Shown: positions 54,701-63,697 of the stretch, piece by piece
Numbering within the stretch: the first letter of the stretch is position 1
Layout of the letters: the number at the start of each line of letters is the position of its first letter
From: Halorubrum sp. DM2
Lineage (GTDB): Archaea > Halobacteriota > Halobacteria > Halobacteriales > Haloferacaceae
Length of the DNA: 64,000 bases
Direction of reading: 5' to 3'
Assembly: GCF_901686465.1 (NCBI RefSeq)
Contig: NZ_LR594487.1
Location: 1,175,650-1,239,649 of the forward strand
Position numbers and translations under genes: made by a program
The notes under the pieces: generated by a model
Told to the model about the DNA's origin: nothing
Database searches by the model: none
What the model saw: the letters and a program-made list of their open reading frames with translations, nothing else

Positions 54701-56697
54701 ATCCCCGGGTTCTCCGGCCCCGGGACGGCGTTTTGGAGTTCACGGGCGTAGAACAGCTTTTCATCCTTGTCCTCGACCATCGCCATTTTCTGCCCGATAC
54801 CGGTCTCCCACCGGCCCTGTCCCTCGTTGAACAGAAGGTTCTGGTACACTTCCTCGTCGGACCGCCGTTCGCGACCGACTTCCTGAAGGCTCGCATCGAT
54901 CGCTTCCTCGCGGGCATCCACGTCACGGACGGGCGGGAACGGAGGATGAGCGTACACACGGAACGCCTCGGACCGCTCCATGTTCTCGGAGATCGTCGTC
55001 CGCATCCAGTAGTGGTAGTTGACTTCCTCGGTCAGATCCTCGGGGTCAAGCCCCAACTGCGTACAGTAGGTCCGGGCGGATTTCTTGTCGCCCGGGTTGA
55101 ACGACATGATCGTATCGCAGTTGGTCGTGATCGCGTCGATGACCTTTTGGGGGAGCTGGTCCGGGTACTGGTTGGCGAGCGTCATGGCGAGCCGGTACGA
55201 CCGGCTCTCGGAGATCATCGACGGGATCGTTTCGTCGGCGAGCGCGAGGTTGTCGAACTCGTCGCAGAACAGGTAGAAGGGCGACCGCTCGTGTTCGGAG
55301 GTGGTTGCCCGGCCGCGGATATGAGACCAGATCCGCCGGATGACCGACATACCGAGCATCTGCTTGAGTTGTCTCGGCTCTGACCCCATCCGCACGATGA
55401 TGATCTTGTCGTTGTCGATCGCATCGGGGATGGACACTCCACCCGAGCGGAAGCCGATCATCCGGCGGGCGACGGGGTTCTGGATCCACGGGAGGAACCG
55501 TCCGAGTAGCGGCTCCAGATCGTCCTCGGGCATCTCTGCGACCGTCTCCATGTGCGGCGTAATGAACCGCATCCCGGCCTTTTTCAGTCGGGCGGTAAAC
55601 TCGTGGCGAGAGGCCTCCGACTTGAGGACGTAGTACATATCCACGAAGTTCATCTCGGGGGCATCGTCGGGGGTCATGGCGTTGTACTGGTTCATCCCCG
55701 TGATGATCGACTGAGCTACTCGGTCCATCCGTGGCCCCCAGTAGTCGTCGTTCGCAGCGAGCATCTGCTTCAGGTCCTCGACGAGCGACGCGAGCGCGGC
55801 GTTGTACCCGTCCTCATCGGGGTCCATGTTGAGTGAGATAAAGTTGAACCCAGAGAGGTAGTCGCCCGTCGCCCCCGGCTCAATCCACACGACGTCGTCC
55901 AGCCGGTGTTCGGGCATGACCTCCATGAGCCGGCGAGCGTCGTCGCCCTTCGGGTCGATATAGCAGAGTCCAGCACCGGACTCGATGAGCTGGCGAGCGT
56001 CGTTCGTCAGTAGCGTGGACTTCCCGTAGTCGGTGACGCCAAAGATCGCGCGGTGGCGGAACAGGTGGTCCTTCTCGATCGACGCGTCGCGACCGTTTCG
56101 CGTCCCCTTCCCGACGAATAGGGGCACGTCGTCGTAGTTCCGGGGGAGGTCCTCAAGGACTTTCCGCGACTCGCCGGCGGCGTAGACCTCTTTCCCACTC
56201 TCTCCCGCATCGAGTTCGTCGGGATCGACGTGATCTGGGATGCCGATAGACTGTATCTCCGCGCCGTACTCGGTCCGGCGATCGCGTTCCTCGTATGCGT
56301 AGCCAAACTCGGGCATCTCGCTGATCGCGTTCTCGATCTGAACGAGGTCCCGTTGGATGGCCTGTATCTGACTTCTGGTGGTGCTTTTCGGGAGTCGATC
56401 GAGGGTGATGAAGTCCTTGAGGTCGCGTAGGTCGTCCGCGATGTGGTCTGTCGTTGGATTCTGGTCTGGGTGGGTCCACACCGGTGACTCGTCGTTGTGG
56501 GTCAGCTCATCGACCGTAGTGAGCAAGTTTGCGACGTGGCCGGAGAGCTCATCGCGGTGATCGATACTGAGCTTCCGGCTCTCGACGGTCTCCGCTGTCC
56601 TCTCGATTTTCTGGTAGAGTGTTCCCAGATGCTTCTCGTTCACGTATTCGGTGTTCTCGTCCTCATCGTCGCCGCCGCCGAATATGCTTTCAAACAT
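51742..56697 (-). CDS. VirD4/HerA-like conjugation ATPase with long repeat tail
   Basis: 1651 aa. Helical N-terminus, then a P-loop ATPase: Walker A GVTDYGKST (about 220), Walker B YLFCDEFDN (about 478), LANQYPDQLPQ and TIMSFNPGDKKSARTYCTQL as in VirD4/TraG coupling proteins. After residue 680 come a Gly/Ser linker, a beta-rich domain (about 790-1150) and an acidic tail with three copies of a roughly 65-residue module (starts near 1202, 1336 and 1452) sharing TPxxI..D and a leucine-rich helix. No N-terminal membrane helices. It likely powers DNA transfer or packaging. Confidence 0.8.
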   Translation of the reverse strand: MFESIFGGGDDEDENTEYVNEKHLGTLYQKIERTAETVESRKLSIDHRDELSGHVANLLTTVDELTHNDESPVWTHPDQNPTTDHIADDLRDLKDFITLDRLPKSTTRSQIQAIQRDLVQIENAISEMPEFGYAYEERDRRTEYGAEIQSIGIPDHVDPDELDAGESGKEVYAAGESRKVLEDLPRNYDDVPLFVGKGTRNGRDASIEKDHLFRHRAIFGVTDYGKSTLLTNDARQLIESGAGLCYIDPKGDDARRLMEVMPEHRLDDVVWIEPGATGDYLSGFNFISLNMDPDEDGYNAALASLVEDLKQMLAANDDYWGPRMDRVAQSIITGMNQYNAMTPDDAPEMNFVDMYYVLKSEASRHEFTARLKKAGMRFITPHMETVAEMPEDDLEPLLGRFLPWIQNPVARRMIGFRSGGVSIPDAIDNDKIIIVRMGSEPRQLKQMLGMSVIRRIWSHIRGRATTSEHERSPFYLFCDEFDNLALADETIPSMISESRSYRLAMTLANQYPDQLPQKVIDAITTNCDTIMSFNPGDKKSARTYCTQLGLDPEDLTEEVNYHYWMRTTISENMERSEAFRVYAHPPFPPVRDVDAREEAIDASLQEVGRERRSDEEVYQNLLFNEGQGRWETGIGQKMAMVEDKDEKLFYARELQNAVPGPENPGIGGGTSGDATAASTTPMSGGEGSGSAGETPGAFGASTADDAESVVERHLDTVLESIFAARLRAGKQADQYVPVDDAKDELVARLEDATIDSLSELSNIYERVNSSYAETEREGGESVIRLTPEGRGVVLQQDTGSAGSGGGDDHRWILGQCYVAFTQIGYVSWLPEQEGEEMPDGVAEAPIDVTDVDEDQSRSEMLDAIDERREQLREEYPGVWNFAGADDVSIEAETSTIKYPFQTFTNLRKAMEKGEKCVFAVKDGSANHGSFTYWGERAEKVIYETEGQRQNTEVVSDEIAFRKSPGKDGNLRYYNDGGGDYRVGDEKVAVRERREEDDEGNGTMSMIWYRDTDTGEVVAAVGDKEPAPDGEIARFDGPEAAHEGDKNAVPAYYEYDQSEGEYVVYHDGEKLYYPSKEELEANWVTFRGPFIPEARFPEWPDHEDFEIIIFPDGDNDEYDQPQLYHRGECTPLFDHLGVESVDDVDAGEIEGPGEVEDATADEPADEEETAGDGEPDESGESPAESGSSGDTPASDAPAVEGFEEAPTPARIASDDRVDLTVEEITATAEGEYTPPTQQKTVLLTIVNSLAADPDYMATTPDEVADLIVLPEEVDEGGTTEEATTGESDESAEATATGEASSEADERGEEGERAPDENDETIGMSPENPGLSHPGYNTAPTPTEIAKDDRLELTPEEIAAIARGERDMTVDEAVILQSILKRLAKGTPEYPTEEIPGEIVIPVDGVGAYATDEEAAGEPADESSRDEGTDSGITPEEAAEIVEEQGEVTYKTEPTPVNISSHPDVSVSPGLLRAARDGDATLSREQEGTLRAALTDFSVGEEPPIGLDADPVKEIVTNGSSESSEVGEANDSPDTQPEPNTDRTKATGEASPAAENNSDAKPNPEEIDMDDEAWDSLIDAELSDSESSPETFGGAPAEGHEQQGTGPTEQDPNTDSSTDDSEASTGERSGRSEPNLSDVLNSEQNEDDESSAD

Positions 56698-56726
56698 TGA
56701 TGGTCGGTATCTGCTTGGTGTGGGGG

Positions 56727-58238
56727 TTAGTCGCCACTCCGGCGGTTGTTCCCCAACGGGTTCTGGTCGTCTTCGTCTTCTTCATCTTCTCTCTCGCCGT
56801 TGTCAGCGGCGAGTGGGTCCGGGTCTAATATCCCGCTGTCGCGCTCGTCGTGGCTGGGCGGGGTGTCAGCGTTGCCGTCGGCCCCTTCCGGTTCTGACTC
56901 GCCTGTGTGGTTATCAGGCGTGTTCCTCTCCGGGACACCGCCTGCTTCGGCGGCCGGTTCTGATACCGGCGAGGGGTCGGCGCTTGTGGGTGGCCCAGTT
57001 TTATGGCCGCCGAACGTACTTTTCTCCGGGCCCTCGGATCCGTCCTCTCCCACTGCCCGTTCCACGTCGTCGGACTGGCGGGATTCGGCTGGGATCCCCG
57101 GACCGGTCTGCTGTTTCGCCCAATCGACGACGGGCGTGTTGATGCTCTCGTTGGGGATGTGGGCGATCGACCCGAGTGCGCTGACCGTTTGGAGTGGCGC
57201 TCCTCCCGCGGGGCCGACCTTGAGGCGGTCGGTCCATGAGATCGAGTGCGTCCGCTCGGCCATCTGTTCAAGATGGTTGGGGACTTCCTCAGGTTCAATC
57301 GAGACGGGCGTGAGGCCCTGCTCGGTGAACGAGTTGTAGTATTTCTCGAAGTCGCTCGCGACGGTGTTACACCGGCGCTCGGCGATCTCCTTGTGGGGGG
57401 AGATAGCCAGCACGCGGACGGTGAAGTAGTAGCCCTTGGCCCCGTGGAGTTTGTCGATGATCTTCGCGGTTCGGGTGCGCTTGGAACCGGGGTCGCGGAC
57501 CTCGTATCCTTTCGCCATGTTGCCGACGAGCTCTCCCTCTTTGATCTTGGCAGCGGCCTCGGTGACGTTGATGCCGTAGGGGCGCTGCTTGGTCCACACG
57601 TCGCGCGCAGGCTCGAAGACGGTCTGGACCATCACGCGACAGTCTTCGGCGAGGACGCGCTCGCCGCTGGAGGTCTGGTCCTCCTCGACGACCATGTCTG
57701 AGGTGATGTCGCCGTAGGGGTCCATCTCGAAGTCCTCCTCGGCGATTTTACACTTGATGGGGTAGTAGAACGGCCGCTTGAGCCGCATCTTCGCCATCGC
57801 GATGTGGTCACCGCGATCGATGGTCGGGAACTGCTTGTTGGCCTCGGTGATCTGGGCGTCAGGGTAGTTTTTCCGAATCTGCCGTTCGACCTGATTAGCG
57901 TCGACGCGGGTTTCGGGCTTGAAGAAGAACTGTAGTTTCCCCTCGTCGTAGACCATCTCGTGACTGTGGATGTGAGAGTCGGTAGAGACGAGCTGGTGGC
58001 GGCCGAGTCCGATCTTGCTCTCGCGGGGTTCGTGGATGGTCTCGTAGAGGTTGATACTGGCGTCCATCCCGGGGTTCTCCCGCGGTGGTCGGATACGGAG
58101 CCGTGGGCCGGAGTCGGATTCGGCGGTCGAAATCCCTTCGTTAAACTCGCTGTAGAGGTCTTCATCTACTTGGATCGCCGGGTATCGTGACCCCTCTGTA
58201 ACCAGCCTATCAAGGATTGAGTTCAGTATTCTGTTCAT
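56727..58238 (-). CDS. Partner protein of the conjugation ATPase
   Basis: 503 aa, 29 bp upstream of the ATPase gene in the same direction and clearly co-transcribed. The first 350 residues are folded (HQLVSTDSHIHSHEMVYDEG, then FFFKPETRVDANQVERQIRK, YPDAQITEANKQFP, YYFTVRVLAISPHKEIAERR). The last 130 are Pro/Asp/Glu-rich and disordered. The order resembles the separate N-terminal partners found before VirB4/VirD4-like ATPases on archaeal plasmids. No enzyme motif seen. Confidence 0.65.
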   Translation of the reverse strand: MNRILNSILDRLVTEGSRYPAIQVDEDLYSEFNEGISTAESDSGPRLRIRPPRENPGMDASINLYETIHEPRESKIGLGRHQLVSTDSHIHSHEMVYDEGKLQFFFKPETRVDANQVERQIRKNYPDAQITEANKQFPTIDRGDHIAMAKMRLKRPFYYPIKCKIAEEDFEMDPYGDITSDMVVEEDQTSSGERVLAEDCRVMVQTVFEPARDVWTKQRPYGINVTEAAAKIKEGELVGNMAKGYEVRDPGSKRTRTAKIIDKLHGAKGYYFTVRVLAISPHKEIAERRCNTVASDFEKYYNSFTEQGLTPVSIEPEEVPNHLEQMAERTHSISWTDRLKVGPAGGAPLQTVSALGSIAHIPNESINTPVVDWAKQQTGPGIPAESRQSDDVERAVGEDGSEGPEKSTFGGHKTGPPTSADPSPVSEPAAEAGGVPERNTPDNHTGESEPEGADGNADTPPSHDERDSGILDPDPLAADNGEREDEEDEDDQNPLGNNRRSGD

Positions 58239-58470
58239 CGGTTTTGTGTCTGACTTTCACGGCGGATACCCGTTTTAGAGGCCATCGCCCCGTCCTCCAT
58301 CTGGGTGGCATAAATATCTGATTTTGGTGTAATCACTTTTAATAACTAGACATAACCATAAAAAATATTCTATTATTTACTGTATGGTCATTTTTGTAGG
58401 AGAGATAGAATAACGTCAGATGTGCCGGCACTAGTGAAACGATTTTACTCCTGCGCTAGGACGCACAAAT

Positions 58471-59307
58471 GTGGCTGATTCAGCGACGTCGAACCAGTCA
58501 GTCCCCTTGCGTGATGTGGGAATCCTCGTGGCGATTGTCGTTCTCTTGGGGATTGTCCACGTCGTTGTTCCTGACGAGATTCGGTTTGAACTCCTGTTTT
58601 ACTACGGAGAGCCGACGGCATACACACCGTGGACGGCAGTCCTGATTCACGACAGTCTCGATCACCTCACTTCAAATCTGGTCGGATACGGCATCGTTCT
58701 CGTGCCGACCTATCTGCTGTCACTCGCAGTTGCGACCCGACGTCGATTCTGGATGCTGTTCGGCGGGATTTGTCTCATCACGCCGCCGGCGACGATCGCT
58801 GTCGATTATCTAGTGTTGTACCGGTATCTGAACCTCGCGAGTTCACAGACTGTCGGCTTCGGATTTTCAGGTGTGGTGAGCGCGCTTGTCGGAATGCTGC
58901 TGCTCACAACGGTTGCTGCTGTCGAGGACTGGTATAATCGACACTATGCGATTGTCGCTGCCGTCGCGATGATTACCGCGGGCGGTGCGGGGGCCGCCTT
59001 CCAGAGTGGGTTTCTGACCGCAAGCCAGTCGGTGCTCGTCGTCGGAGCTGTGGCTGGCATCGCTGGACTCATCGTGGTTGCTCTCTCCAACCTGACGTTG
59101 GATCCGTTCCGTTACTGGGACGTCGCCAACCGGGAGACACTGATCCTTGTGGGAACCAGCGGCGTCATCGTGAGCCTGTCTCTGGCGACACTTTTCCGTG
59201 TCGAACTGGGCCCCGCTGGCCGGTTCGTAAGTGTGCTTGGCCACGGAACAGGGATGCTCACTGGCATCGCGCTCACCCTCATTGGGGACCATCTCTCTGG
59301 GTCCTGA
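58471..59307 (+). CDS. Rhomboid-like intramembrane serine protease
   Basis: 278 aa from a GTG, with six to seven hydrophobic segments. HDSLDHLTSNLVGYG near residue 65 matches the HxxxN region, GFGFSG near 130 holds the nucleophilic Ser of the GxSG motif, and GHGTGMLTGI near 257 supplies the His of the dyad. Rhomboids cut membrane proteins within the bilayer. Substrate unknown. It is preceded by an AT-rich 230-bp gap and convergent with xseB. Confidence 0.75.
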   Translation: MADSATSNQSVPLRDVGILVAIVVLLGIVHVVVPDEIRFELLFYYGEPTAYTPWTAVLIHDSLDHLTSNLVGYGIVLVPTYLLSLAVATRRRFWMLFGGICLITPPATIAVDYLVLYRYLNLASSQTVGFGFSGVVSALVGMLLLTTVAAVEDWYNRHYAIVAAVAMITAGGAGAAFQSGFLTASQSVLVVGAVAGIAGLIVVALSNLTLDPFRYWDVANRETLILVGTSGVIVSLSLATLFRVELGPAGRFVSVLGHGTGMLTGIALTLIGDHLSGS

Positions 59308-59370
59308 TTCCGCACCACGAATGGCCGACATAGCCCATTGAGACCGACCTCGACGAGCCGGGAGTGGCAA

Positions 59371-59586
59371 TCAGTCCTCGATACTGGTCTGCCTCTGTCC
59401 TTCTTCGATCTCGATGATGTCTCCATCTCCAACATCCAGGGCACTCCGAAGCGCTTCGAGATGTGTATCAGCCTCTTCCCGAAGTTCCTTGGCGGTCGTG
59501 AGCCCGACATCTCCCTCTTCGAGGGTCTCAGCAATTTCCTCGAGTCGGGCAATCGTGTCCGCGATATCGATGTCTCCCTCGTTCAT
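59371..59586 (-). CDS. xseB: Exodeoxyribonuclease VII small subunit
   Basis: 71 aa, the family's usual size. IARLEEIAETLEEGDVGLTT and the following acidic helix match XseB. It lies 42 bp downstream of xseA in the same orientation. It binds the large subunit to form the ssDNA exonuclease. Confidence 0.85.
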   Translation of the reverse strand: MNEGDIDIADTIARLEEIAETLEEGDVGLTTAKELREEADTHLEALRSALDVGDGDIIEIEEGQRQTSIED

Positions 59587-59628
59587 ACCGCGTAGTTGTC
59601 GGGCGGATTCTTGAATACCCTGCTCTCA

Positions 59629-60999
59629 TCACACGATTCCGAGTGCCCACGCAGCAGCGGCGATCACCAGTAGGACCACGAGGAGAAGGATAACGATCCG
59701 AAGCCGCTGTGCTTCTTGTTTTGCTTTCTGGACATCGGCCTCCGATTCGATGTCCTGATAGGCACTCTCAATTCGCTGCTCAAGCGCAGTGGTTTCCTGG
59801 CGAACGTTGGTCGTATATGCTTGGTCAACACGGGCTTCGAGTCCAGCAACTCGGTCTCTCGCGGCTTGGGTCGTGAGTGCCTCTGTTTCTGCGGCGTGTG
59901 CTATCTCTTGGAGCCCACTGTCGATTTGATCATCGACTTCGGTGAGGCGGGTTGCGGTGAGTGTCGTGTAGGCGGTCTCGATCCGCTGTTCGAGGTCGGC
60001 TGCGCGTTGAATTTTTGCGCGGCGTGTTTCCGACGCCTGCTCGAGTCCCGTCATGGCCGTCTCGAGACGCCGCTCAAGCGTGGTGAGTTGATCGGCGACA
60101 ACAGTCTGGTACGCTCGCCCGACGCGTTGTTCAACTGTCTGGACTCGCTCACGGACGCCCGCCATGTCTGGGGTCGCCGCAATCCCGGCGTCTGTAGGTG
60201 TGATTGCTACTCGATCGGCGACATCCTCGGCGAGAGTGGAGTCGTCTTCGTGGCCGACAGCGACGATCGTTGGGGTGTTACAGTCAGCAATCGCTCGCAC
60301 GACTGGTTCCTCGTTGAAACACCACAGCGTGTCGTCAGCGCCACCGCCACGGGTGACGACAATCAAGTCAATATCGGGGTCAGCGTTTGCGCGCCGCACC
60401 GCGCTGACGAGCGATGGGGCTGCGTTTGCCCCTTGGACGGTTGCTCCAAAGATGGTGATCGTCACTCCTCGGGCCCGAGTGTGTGCTGCCTCTTGGAAAT
60501 CTTCTCGCGCCGATCCCGTCAGTGAGGTCACGACGCCGATGTTCGATGGGTATTCGGGGAGCGCCTGCTTTCGGTCAGCATCGAATAGGCCCTCAGCCTC
60601 GAGTGCCGCTCGCAGTGCCTCTAGCTCTTGGGCACGCTCGGAATCACCCACTGCCCAGTAGTCTTTGACGTTGAGTTGGGTGCGGCCGCCATCAGTGTAA
60701 AAGTCGACATCAGCCCGGACAATGACCTCCTCGTCCGCTGTGATGCTGTCGGCAAATTGGTCTCGAAACGATGACCACGCGATACACTGGATCGTCTCGG
60801 AGCCGTCGACGTCATTGAGTTTGAAGAACGTTCCATACGGCTTCGCGGTTACTTCGGACACCTCACCGACGACGTACGTGGGGAACCGGCTGGCAGCATC
60901 TTCGAGTGTGTTCGCGATCTCGTCGTTGAGCCGAGAGACCGACCACGCGGACTCGTCTGGATCGAGTTGATCTGCTCCGCTATCGTCATCGACGGCCAT
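59629..60999 (-). CDS. xseA: Exodeoxyribonuclease VII large subunit with C-terminal membrane helix
   Basis: 456 aa. N-terminal OB fold (WSVSRLNDEIANTLEDAASR, then KPYGTFFKLND, IQCIAWSSFRDQF), catalytic domain with IGVVTSLTGSAREDFQEAA, LIVVTRGGGADDTLWCFNEE and VGHEDDSTLAEDVADRVA, then coiled coil. The last 22 residues (IVILLLVVLLVIAAAAWALG) are a single transmembrane helix not expected in XseA, suggesting membrane tethering. It forms an operon with xseB. Confidence 0.88.
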   Translation of the reverse strand: MAVDDDSGADQLDPDESAWSVSRLNDEIANTLEDAASRFPTYVVGEVSEVTAKPYGTFFKLNDVDGSETIQCIAWSSFRDQFADSITADEEVIVRADVDFYTDGGRTQLNVKDYWAVGDSERAQELEALRAALEAEGLFDADRKQALPEYPSNIGVVTSLTGSAREDFQEAAHTRARGVTITIFGATVQGANAAPSLVSAVRRANADPDIDLIVVTRGGGADDTLWCFNEEPVVRAIADCNTPTIVAVGHEDDSTLAEDVADRVAITPTDAGIAATPDMAGVRERVQTVEQRVGRAYQTVVADQLTTLERRLETAMTGLEQASETRRAKIQRAADLEQRIETAYTTLTATRLTEVDDQIDSGLQEIAHAAETEALTTQAARDRVAGLEARVDQAYTTNVRQETTALEQRIESAYQDIESEADVQKAKQEAQRLRIVILLLVVLLVIAAAAWALGIV

Positions 61000-61379
61000 T
61001 CAAATCGGTGTATGGCAGGTGGTGGTTTAGTTTGTCGGCTCTGAGCGTCGGCCGTTGGCAGTCAGAATGCGACGGGAGTCGGCATGTGGTTCCAGCTCTC
61101 GGTGGGGACTGTAAATCTTAACCAACAATATCCGATTAGAGCACTCTATGTAGGTTAAAGCTACTGCTCGGTGTCAGGCCCGGGGTATACCTCGATACAG
61201 GTACTCGTTTCCTGTTCCGTTATTTCAGACACTGTCTGAATCCAGACAACGAGGTATAAACGAGCACCACTGTTCAGCTAGCAAGACCTGAAATAGTCCA
61301 CCCTCTACCGCTGTTACATGGGTACCGGAATTGGTGTTGTTGACTCGATTTCTATAGTCAGCCTCAGAGCAATCACATC
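61000..61379. other. Intergenic region with a 17-bp palindrome
   Basis: 380 bp between the divergently read xseA start and the hydrolase 3' end, no gene seen. It holds TTCAGACA-C-TGTCTGAA at 61224-61240 and a TATA-like gaggtataaac near 61250. Both could regulate xseA or an undetected small transcript. Confidence 0.45.
61224..61240. promoter_or_regulatory. 17-bp palindrome
   Basis: Perfect 8-bp arms TTCAGACA/TGTCTGAA around one C, 225 bp upstream of xseA. Candidate operator for an unknown dimeric regulator. Confidence 0.5.
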
Positions 61380-62513
61380 TTACTCACACAACGCAAGCCG
61401 GACCGCGTCGGATAACCCACTAACCCGGGCAGCGTGTTCCCAGGATTCTTCGCGAATCCCGTTGGTGACATACGCAAAGCCGACGTTCAGCTCTGGGTCA
61501 CCCCACCCAAAGATGCTGCCGAGTCCGGCGTGGCCGAACATCCGCTCGCGGCTGAGCGATCCAAACATGTCGTTTGCGAGGCCGCCGGTCCAGACGCCGA
61601 GTCCGTAGCGGGCCGGCCGGGAGAGGGTACCGTCCGACTCTGTTTCCGCGTGGGTCTGCGTTGCGTGGGCGACAGTGTCCTCGTCGAGGAGTCTGATGCC
61701 GTCAAGCGTCCCACCGTTTGCGAGGCACGCGTAAAACCGCGCCATGTCTCGGGCGGTGCTGATTCCGTTAGCAGCTGGAATCACGGCCCGACGGACGGCC
61801 TCGTCGTTGAAGGCAGCCGCTGACTCGGCTGCCGGGATGCCCAGCCCCTCTCCGGGATCTCGGCACCGGTCGTACATCTCGAAGCCGGCGAGGGTGGCGA
61901 CGTCGTCTTCTTCGTCGGCGTCGAGCCCGATCGATGTCTGCTCCATTTCGAGTGGATCGAATACGTGTTCGGCGACGTACTCGTCGACTGGTTGGCCGCT
62001 AAGCCGGCGGATGAGCTCGCCAACGAGCCAGCCGTAGTTGAACGTGTGATAGGCCGGCTGCTCACTTGGTTCAAACACTGGCTCGATTGCCTCCATTGCT
62101 TCCACCACGGCGTCCCAGTCGCCCCAGTCTTCGGCTTGGTCGTCGAACTCGCCGTAGGGGATTCCGGCCGTGTGGCTGAGGACGTGTCTGATCGTGATCT
62201 CGGCTTTTGTGGTGCCGGGGTCAGCGAATTCTGGCCAGTGGTCGATAACTTGGTCGTCGTAGTCGGCTTCGCCCTCTTCGACGAGTTGGTGGAGCCCGAC
62301 GCCGGCATAGGGTTTTGTACACGAGAAGATGAGATGGCGCGTCTCAGGGGTTGTCGCTTCGCCTTCGGGGGCTGTCGTCCCACCGGCGAAATCAACCACA
62401 AGCTCGCCGTCGACGTAGACTGCGAGTTGGCTCCCGTGATGGAGTCCGACGTCGAGTTGGCGGTCAAATTCAGCACGAAGCTGCTCGCGATCTGTCTCGG
62501 ACAGTGCTGGCAT
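61380..62513 (-). CDS. Beta-lactamase/EstB-type serine hydrolase
   Basis: About 377 aa from the ATG at 62513 (MPALSETDREQ). Catalytic SxxK is SCTK near residue 64. HVLSHTAGIPYGEF follows, the Tyr motif is in TFNYGWLVGEL and the third motif is HAGLGSIFGWG. It belongs to the class C beta-lactamase/esterase fold with no signal peptide, so likely a cytosolic esterase or peptidase-like enzyme and not drug resistance. Confidence 0.85.
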   Translation of the reverse strand: MPALSETDREQLRAEFDRQLDVGLHHGSQLAVYVDGELVVDFAGGTTAPEGEATTPETRHLIFSCTKPYAGVGLHQLVEEGEADYDDQVIDHWPEFADPGTTKAEITIRHVLSHTAGIPYGEFDDQAEDWGDWDAVVEAMEAIEPVFEPSEQPAYHTFNYGWLVGELIRRLSGQPVDEYVAEHVFDPLEMEQTSIGLDADEEDDVATLAGFEMYDRCRDPGEGLGIPAAESAAAFNDEAVRRAVIPAANGISTARDMARFYACLANGGTLDGIRLLDEDTVAHATQTHAETESDGTLSRPARYGLGVWTGGLANDMFGSLSRERMFGHAGLGSIFGWGDPELNVGFAYVTNGIREESWEHAARVSGLSDAVRLALCE

Positions 62514-62648
62514 GGTTGACACTACTGACAACAATCATTAAAGATTCGCCCCAACCGAGTTGATGTCCGCGGCATGGCGACCGTGTTACATCCTTCCCAG
62601 TGACCGTTGTCGGCAGGTCTATGCGGAACAACTCAGTTTGTGACTGTA

Positions 62649-62933
62649 TTAGTCGAGGTTGTTGCTCTGGCTGCGTTCACGGAACTCATGAAGGAGTTTG
62701 GTAGCAGATTTGTCGGTTGACGCCTCCTTTTCTGCGGCGAATCCTCTCATCTCACTTGGTGAACGGACGGCTTCGACCACTACATCACCCGATTCTGTCT
62801 CACAGAATATGATCCGCCCGGGAGCCTTGATGCCCAACTTCTCACGGATTCGTTTAGGAATCTGTGTTTGGCCGTCTTCAGAGACTACTACGGCCTCCTT
62901 GTCTTGGCTCTGTGGATCTGTGTTCTCTTCCAT
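62649..62933 (-). CDS. AbrB/SpoVT-type DNA-binding protein
   Basis: 94 aa. The swapped-hairpin core VVVSEDGQTQIPKRIREKLG, then RIIFCETESGDVVVEAV, is the SpoVT-AbrB fold, as in archaeal antitoxin-type regulators. An acidic C-terminal tail follows. No toxin gene is adjacent; the next upstream gene is another regulator, 24 bp away. Confidence 0.8.
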   Translation of the reverse strand: MEENTDPQSQDKEAVVVSEDGQTQIPKRIREKLGIKAPGRIIFCETESGDVVVEAVRSPSEMRGFAAEKEASTDKSATKLLHEFRERSQSNNLD

Positions 62934-62957
62934 GATTACTTACTGCGTGTTTGCTAC

Positions 62958-63512
62958 CTAATCATTTTCACGCGTATCGATGGGATCCTCAGAGTGGTTT
63001 GCTCCGGCCCTGTCTGGGTAGCGTTGATACGCGTCGAGTGCGGTATTCACGATCGAAATCCGGTGGCGGAGTGTTTCCCACTCATTAGCTCGGTCTCTGA
63101 CGTGCCGAGTTGTCGCTGCTGTCTCAGTGGTCGCAGCCTGCGCTCGGAGGTCGCTGGGTGAGTTTGCTGAACTGTCTTTGGCGAACTCTTCGATTCGCTG
63201 TTGTATGTCTGTCTTCAGTTCGACCAGCTCCTCGTAGCTCTCGTTTTCGATGAGTTCTCGAACTGCTTGGAATCGGGAATACAGCGGATCTGGCTCGTAC
63301 CGTGTCGCGCTCTCGCCAGCCACCGACTGAACGATATTTATTTCGACAAGGCGCTTGAGATGTCTACGGGCAGTGGATTCTGCGACCGCAGCCTCTGTCG
63401 CGATGTACGATACCGTTCGGGGTTGATCGAGCGTTTGTGTCACCGACTGAACTCGCTCGAAGGCGGTCGTGTGTTCTTTCCATGTCTCAACACCCCGACT
63501 CGTACTGTCCAT
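62958..63512 (-). CDS. DUF7342-like winged-helix regulator
   Basis: 184 aa. Winged helix: QTLDQPRTVSYIATEAAVAE, then ARRHLKRLVEINIVQSVAGE. A helix (ELVELKTDIQQRIEEFAKDS) and ANEWETLRHRISIVNTALDA correspond segment by segment to the probable antitoxin at 41769. Here no TumE-like partner follows; an AbrB-like gene takes its place, so this may be an orphan regulator. Confidence 0.7.
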   Translation of the reverse strand: MDSTSRGVETWKEHTTAFERVQSVTQTLDQPRTVSYIATEAAVAESTARRHLKRLVEINIVQSVAGESATRYEPDPLYSRFQAVRELIENESYEELVELKTDIQQRIEEFAKDSSANSPSDLRAQAATTETAATTRHVRDRANEWETLRHRISIVNTALDAYQRYPDRAGANHSEDPIDTREND

Positions 63513-63697
63513 ACCGTCTTCGGGGATGTCGTCTCAATAAAACTACCTCCGAGGTGCTTGACACAGTGATCGGATGGTCAGGGTTCTAGTACGATATTAG
63601 TCACAATTGTGAGGAGAGCGTCCACCACCGCTATTACGGGTATCGCCGATAGCTAATCTAGTACAATGGGTTGCGGCCCACATGAGGCGGTCCCAAC

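Noticed and set aside
53917-55383. 488-residue open frame on the plus strand opposite the large ATPase
   Set aside because: It is antisense to a gene with clear Walker motifs; long antisense frames are normal in GC-rich haloarchaeal DNA and it has no recognisable domain.
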